From Acidobacteriota bacterium (GTDB lineage Bacteria; Acidobacteriota; Terriglobia; Terriglobales; Acidobacteriaceae), in the NCBI GenBank assembly GCA_021851465.1, contig JAJZDL010000041.1, positions 1 through 15,543 of the forward strand: a stretch of DNA of 15,543 nt, in the 5' to 3' direction. This document shows, piece by piece, positions 12,000 through 15,543 of the stretch. The position numbers and the translations under genes were made by a program. Under the pieces are notes generated by a model. It searched no databases and was not told where the DNA came from. It worked only from the letters and a program-made list of their open reading frames with translations. How positions within the stretch are numbered: the first letter of the stretch is position 1; each line of letters starts with the position of its first letter.

Positions 12000-13799
12000 A
12001 TGAAGATCGCACTGGCGCAGATCAATCCGACGGTTGGGGACTTTGCCGGCAATGCGCGGCTGGTCCTCGACTATGCCGCGCGCGCCGCCACGGCTGGCGC
12101 CGGCTTGGTTGCGTTCCCTGAACTGTGCCTCTGCGGCTATCCTCCGGCCGACCTGCTGGAGAAGCGGTCGTTTCTGGACCGCGCCGTGGAGACGCTGGAA
12201 GCGGTTGCGGCGCAGAGCGCCGGCGGGCCCGCGATCCTGTGCGGCGCGGTGCTGCCGAGCGGTGCGGTGGAAGGCAGGCCGCTGGTGGGCAAGCACGCGC
12301 GCAACGTTGCCGCGCTGCTGAGCGGCGGGCGGATCCAGTTTGTGCAGCAGAAGATGCTGCTGCCGTACTACGATGTCTTCGACGAGCAGCGCTACTTTGA
12401 AGCCGCCGCAGAGCAGGTGCTGACGGTGCTCGACGGGCAGCCACTTGCCATCACCATCTGCGAAGATGCGTGGAACGACAAGGACTTCTGGCCTCGCCGG
12501 CTCTATCCAGTGGATCCGGTGGAAGAGCTGATGCTGCAGTGGCGCGCGCTGCCCGATCCGCTGGCGGTCCATCCACGCCTGGTTCTGAACATATCCGCTT
12601 CGCCGTACTGGCGGGGCAAGCCGCAACTGCGCCGCGAGATGTTGAGCGTGCTGGCGCGCCGGCACAACGCGTATGTAGCGATGGTCAACCAGGTGGGCGG
12701 CAACGACTCACTGGTCTTCGACGGGGCGTCGCTGGTGGTTGGGCCGGACGGCGCGATTGTGGCGCAGGGCGCATCGTTCCGCGAAGACCTGGTCTTTTTC
12801 GATACGGACTCTCCGGCTGCGTCCGCGTCGCGGGCGGGGGTGCAGGACAGCGCTGCCGAGGCCGCGCCGGTGTCGATCCCGAGCGCCGTCCACGCGGGTG
12901 CAAGCGAGATGGAAGAGGCGTCCGAGACATGGAACGCGCTGGTGCTGGGGACGCGCGACTACGTTCGCAAGTGCGGGTTCTCGCGGGCGCTGGTGGGGCT
13001 TTCGGGCGGCATCGACTCTGCGCTGGTGGCTGCGATAGCGGTGGAGGCACTGGGCGCGGAGAACGTGCTGGGGGTTGGGATGCCGAGCGAGTTCTCTTCG
13101 GCGGGATCGATCGACGACGCGCGCGCGCTGGCGGCGAACCTGGGGATCCGCTTCGATCTGGTGTCGATCCAGGGCGTCTTCAGCGAGTACCGGCGCGCAC
13201 TGGGGCCGCTGTTTGCGGGAACGGCGTTTGGGCTTGCGGAGGAGAACCTGCAATCGCGCATTCGCGGGGGGCTGCTGATGGCGCTTTCGAACAAGTTCGG
13301 CGCGCTGGTGCTGACGACGGGCAACAAGAGCGAGATGTCCACGGGCTACTGCACGCTGTACGGGGACATGGTGGGCGCGCTGGCGGTGATCGGCGACGTG
13401 ATGAAGACGCGGGTGTACGCGCTGAGCCGGTACGCCAACCGCGAACGGGAGACGATCCCGCGCGCGTGCATTGAAAAACCCCCTTCGGCGGAGCTGCGAC
13501 CGGGGCAGCGGGACACCGACTCGCTGCCGCCGTACGAGGTCCTGGATCCGATTCTGGAGGCTTATGTGGAACGCTATGCCTCGGCGGAGCAGATTGTGGC
13601 GGAGCTCAGCGGGGTTAGTGCGACCGGCCCCGGTTCGGTCGGCGACGTTGGGGTCGATCTTGCGCTGGTGCGGCGCGTGTTGCAACTGGTGGAACGGAGC
13701 GAGTACAAGCGCCAGCAGGCTGCGCCGGTGCTGAAGGTGACGCCAAAGTCCTTCGGCAGCGGGCGGCGCTTTCCGATTGCGGTGAAGGTCGCAGTATAG
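12000..13799 (+). CDS. nadE: Glutamine-dependent NAD+ synthetase
   Basis: The enzyme amidates deamido-NAD+ to NAD+ using ATP and ammonia taken from glutamine, the last step of NAD biosynthesis in the cytosol. The 599-residue protein is the two-domain form. The N-terminal nitrilase-type glutaminase carries the Glu-Lys-Cys triad: Glu41 in FPELCLCGYPP, Lys118 in QQKMLLPYYDVFDEQRYF, and Cys154 in TICEDAW. The C-terminal synthetase has the ATP-binding SGGIDS at 335-340 and TTGNKSEMSTGYCTLYGDMVGALAVIGDVMKT at 439-470. An Ala/Ser-rich linker (~270-308) joins them. The N-terminus MKIALAQINPTVGDF is canonical, so the ATG at 12000 is secure, yet no Shine-Dalgarno sequence precedes it. The gene is followed by a convergent gene and is probably transcribed alone or with the sugar transferase 87 bp upstream. 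Confidence 0.97.
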   Translation: MKIALAQINPTVGDFAGNARLVLDYAARAATAGAGLVAFPELCLCGYPPADLLEKRSFLDRAVETLEAVAAQSAGGPAILCGAVLPSGAVEGRPLVGKHARNVAALLSGGRIQFVQQKMLLPYYDVFDEQRYFEAAAEQVLTVLDGQPLAITICEDAWNDKDFWPRRLYPVDPVEELMLQWRALPDPLAVHPRLVLNISASPYWRGKPQLRREMLSVLARRHNAYVAMVNQVGGNDSLVFDGASLVVGPDGAIVAQGASFREDLVFFDTDSPAASASRAGVQDSAAEAAPVSIPSAVHAGASEMEEASETWNALVLGTRDYVRKCGFSRALVGLSGGIDSALVAAIAVEALGAENVLGVGMPSEFSSAGSIDDARALAANLGIRFDLVSIQGVFSEYRRALGPLFAGTAFGLAEENLQSRIRGGLLMALSNKFGALVLTTGNKSEMSTGYCTLYGDMVGALAVIGDVMKTRVYALSRYANRERETIPRACIEKPPSAELRPGQRDTDSLPPYEVLDPILEAYVERYASAEQIVAELSGVSATGPGSVGDVGVDLALVRRVLQLVERSEYKRQQAAPVLKVTPKSFGSGRRFPIAVKVAV

Positions 13800-13886
13800 G
13801 CGCAGACAGCGAGACTCGGAAGCGCGAGCGGCAGGACGATCGCGTGAATCGAGGGGGGCGTTGTGCTGCGGGCCGCACGATGGACA

Positions 13887-15068
13887 CTAGGGATTGGGTG
13901 TGGCGGGTGGAAGATGGGGGATGTGGGGCGTGAGCTTGTGGACGAGGAACTCCTGAAAGAGGTTGGAGACGGCTGTGATGCCGGTGCCGAGGGCGGCCCC
14001 CTCGAAGGCGAGGGCGATGCCTTCGCGGTTTGCAGCAGGGTAGTAGAGGTTTGAGAGGGCGCCGGCGGCGAGGCCACCGAGGACGGCGGAGTAGTTGAAC
14101 TGCCAGCGGTGGTTGTCTCCCTTGCAGACGACGGAGTTGGCGATGGCGTAGAGCGCGCGCGAGCGGACGCTGCCGGTTCCTTTGTAGAAGTAGCGGGGGT
14201 CCTGCTTGAAGAGGATGGGCAGGGCGGCGGAGCCGATAAGAGTACCGGTGAAGAACGTTCCGTAGGCCCCGGCGTAGCGTTTTGCGTATCCCTGCGCGCC
14301 TTCCCCCCAGGCGTAGGTGTTGTTGTCCTGCTCGATGCCGGCGGCTGCGCCGATGAGCACGAAGTTGACGGGGTCGATTATGGTCCTGAGGGCGAGTTCG
14401 AACTTCTGCCGCGGAGAGAGCGGGACGGGGTTGGGGATGTAGCTGACGTAAAAGTTGGGGATGAGGCCGAGAACGCGCTGCTTCTCCTCTTCGCCGATCT
14501 GGGCCTGGGCGATCTCTGCTTGCGAGGCCGAGACCTGGATGGTGGTGGAGGCAGCGGCGTTCAACACGATGGCGGGGAGGGGCAGGTCTTCGCCGGGATG
14601 GAGGGTGCCGGAGGCGTGTTGCGGCATGAAGTCGGTGGCCGTGATGGAGAGGGTGAAGGGGCCGGGAGGGACGTTGGGAAGGGTGAACTCTCCTTGGTCG
14701 GAGGAGAGGGCGAAGGGCTGTGCGGCATCGGCGGGTGGGTTCGTGTCGCTGCGCGAGAGGGCGATGCGCGCGCCGACGATGACTGCTCCTTGGCTGTCGA
14801 TGACGGTGCCGGAGATGGAGCCGGGAAGGGCAGGCGCGGTGGCCTGGGAAGGCGACTGCGGGAGGATAGCGTTGGGCGCGGGAGCGGCGACAGGGACGGG
14901 TTGCGACGGCGGCTGGGCCGGTTGTTGGGCTGGCTGTTGGCCGCGGCCTGCGTAGGAGAAGACCGCAAGGCAGAGGAGCATTGCCATCGAGACGGGGCAC
15001 CGGCGGCGGAGACTGGCGGAGAGGCGGCAACAACCTGCGCGCGAGAAGAAGGGGTGCGAACGACTCAT
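13887..15068 (-). CDS. Secreted CarboxypepD_reg-domain protein of unknown function
   Basis: The 393-residue protein begins with a long signal-like N-terminus: basic residues, then a hydrophobic core (SMAMLLCLAVFSYAG, about 27-41). A Pro/Gln/Ala-rich stretch (~43-82) follows, then a carboxypeptidase-regulatory-like domain (~84-172: GSISGTVIDSQGAVIVGARIALSRSD..., DQGEFTLPNVPPGPFTLSITATDF). The second half (~200-380) is distinct: NFYVSYIPNPVPLSPRQKFELALRTIIDPVNF, then Gly/Ala-rich amphipathic or membrane-like segments (LIGAAAGIEQ; GTFFTGTLIGSAALPILF; SAVLGGLAAGALSNLYYP) and FKQDPRYFYKGTGS. I recognise this as a type recurring in Acidobacteriota with no assigned role; the C-terminal half may sit in or on the outer membrane. 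The ATG at 15068 is chosen because the signal region begins there; no clear ribosome-binding site precedes it, and an in-frame GTG at 15140 or the internal ATG at 14987 are alternatives. Confidence 0.75.
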   Translation of the reverse strand: MSRSHPFFSRAGCCRLSASLRRRCPVSMAMLLCLAVFSYAGRGQQPAQQPAQPPSQPVPVAAPAPNAILPQSPSQATAPALPGSISGTVIDSQGAVIVGARIALSRSDTNPPADAAQPFALSSDQGEFTLPNVPPGPFTLSITATDFMPQHASGTLHPGEDLPLPAIVLNAAASTTIQVSASQAEIAQAQIGEEEKQRVLGLIPNFYVSYIPNPVPLSPRQKFELALRTIIDPVNFVLIGAAAGIEQDNNTYAWGEGAQGYAKRYAGAYGTFFTGTLIGSAALPILFKQDPRYFYKGTGSVRSRALYAIANSVVCKGDNHRWQFNYSAVLGGLAAGALSNLYYPAANREGIALAFEGAALGTGITAVSNLFQEFLVHKLTPHIPHLPPATPNP

Positions 15069-15084
15069 AGAGGGATTGACCGTG

Positions 15085-15099
15085 CCTGTCTTGGACAGG
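15085..15099. promoter_or_regulatory. Small perfect dyad upstream of the CarboxypepD_reg gene
   Basis: CCTGTC (15085-15090) and GACAGG (15094-15099) form a perfect 6-bp inverted repeat around TTG. It lies 17-31 bp upstream of the minus-strand start codon at 15068, in the 154-bp region shared with the divergent IMPase-family gene. It could be an operator or an RNA hairpin in the leader; nothing further supports either. Confidence 0.35.
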
Positions 15100-15222
15100 G
15101 TACAGGATGGATGCAGACGAGTGCGAGGCAGGTTTCCCACTGTAGATTGGGATGCATCTGAAATGGCAATAGAGTGGGGCTGATAGGGTGGTATTGAGCG
15201 AGTGACGCTGTGAGGAGAGGCG

Positions 15223-15543
15223 ATGAAGCGGTTTGAGTTTGCGCATGTGGCGGAGGGGATTGCGCGGCAGGCGGGCGCGCTGCTGCGAGAGTTCTACCAG
15301 AAGGGCGTGGCGACGGAGTACAAGGGCGATGTGGACCTGGTAACCGAGGCCGATCGCGCCAGCGAGGCGCTGATCCGCGAGCGGCTGACGGCGGCGTTTC
15401 CGGCGCACGGGATCTACGGCGAGGAGGGAACGCGCGACCAGATGGAGAGCGAGTACCGGTGGTACGTCGATCCGCTGGACGGGACGACGAACTTTGCCCA
15501 TGGGTTTCCCGCGTTTTGCGTGATTCTGGGGCTGGAGCGGCGG
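15223..15543 (+). CDS. Inositol monophosphatase family protein (5' part, cut by window edge)
   Basis: Only the first 107 codons are present; the frame is open to the last base. The family hydrolyses inositol phosphates or related sugar, PAP or fructose-bisphosphate substrates with Mg2+. Visible metal-site motifs are DLVTEADRASE (38-48), GEEG (66-69, Glu67) and YVDPLDGTTNFAHG (81-94), where Asp83 and Asp86 match the metal-binding aspartates of the WxDPxDGTxNF signature. A strong ribosome-binding site, GAGGAGAGG at 15212-15220, fixes the ATG at 15223. The GTTNFAHGFP phrase favours a SuhB/IMPase-type enzyme over CysQ, but substrate choice needs the missing C-terminal half. It is transcribed divergently from the CarboxypepD_reg gene. 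Confidence 0.93.
   Translation, partial: MKRFEFAHVAEGIARQAGALLREFYQKGVATEYKGDVDLVTEADRASEALIRERLTAAFPAHGIYGEEGTRDQMESEYRWYVDPLDGTTNFAHGFPAFCVILGLERR

Noticed and set aside
13615..15501. 628-codon minus-strand frame spanning nadE end, the CarboxypepD_reg gene and the IMPase start
   Set aside because: It crosses three genes and reads as Arg/Pro/His-rich shadow sequence.
1..15543. CRISPR array, tRNA, rRNA, transposase or integrase
   Set aside because: I looked for spaced direct repeats, clover-leaf segments with CCA ends, conserved rRNA phrases and DDE or Tyr/Ser recombinase motifs and saw none, so mobility of the R-M cassette is inferred only from composition.

Overview
The window looks like chromosomal DNA from an acidobacterium, most likely class Terriglobia (Granulicella/Terriglobus/Edaphobacter type). 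The grounds are a GWxTD-domain protein, two secreted proteins with carboxypeptidase-regulatory-like (CarboxypepD_reg) domains, clustered AAAGTAT motifs between genes, high GC in nearly all genes, and a copy of the intergenic palindrome whose translation reads 'HSxRSEES'. Taxonomy is inferred from gene content only. No rRNA, tRNA, CRISPR array, transposase or integrase was seen.

Layout. Positions 1-386 are non-coding with an unusual motif cluster: five AAAGTAT/ATACTTT copies, an AT-rich 12-bp tandem and a long C tract. A short ORF (387-578) follows that resembles only the extreme C-terminus of the protease ATPase HslU. Next is hemQ (743-1528, +), the coproheme decarboxylase of haem synthesis. 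A clearly lower-GC restriction-modification cassette (1646-3552, -) lies between the 3' end of hemQ and the 3' end of an HlyD/MacA-type efflux adaptor gene (3598-5013, -). Its methyltransferase and putative endonuclease genes overlap by 4 bp. The adaptor gene and a GWxTD-domain secreted protein gene (5280-7043, +) diverge from a shared 266-bp region holding a recognisable promoter for each.

The + strand continues with a putative outer-membrane protein that joins a CarboxypepD_reg domain to TonB-receptor-like terminal strands (7317-9062), an MlaF-like ABC ATPase with a long N-terminal extension (9161-10117), and a polyprenyl-phosphate sugar-1-phosphate transferase that would start exopolysaccharide assembly (10389-11912). 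Glutamine-dependent NAD+ synthetase (12000-13799) follows. On the - strand is a second CarboxypepD_reg secreted protein of unknown function (13887-15068). An inositol-monophosphatase-family gene (from 15223) runs off the right edge.

Apart from the housekeeping enzymes (HemQ, NadE, IMPase), most genes point to the cell envelope: efflux adaptor, secreted GWxTD protein, outer-membrane protein, lipid-transport-type ATPase and polysaccharide initiation. They do not form one obvious operon. The clearest non-genic signals are three hairpins or palindromes around 10114-10384, one of which pairs the likely ribosome-binding site of the sugar transferase, and the divergent promoter pair at 5114-5172. 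No convincing new multi-gene system was found. The most interesting leads are the regulatory RNA structure before the sugar transferase, the orphan HslU-type tail, and the acquired R-M cassette with an atypical nuclease motif.
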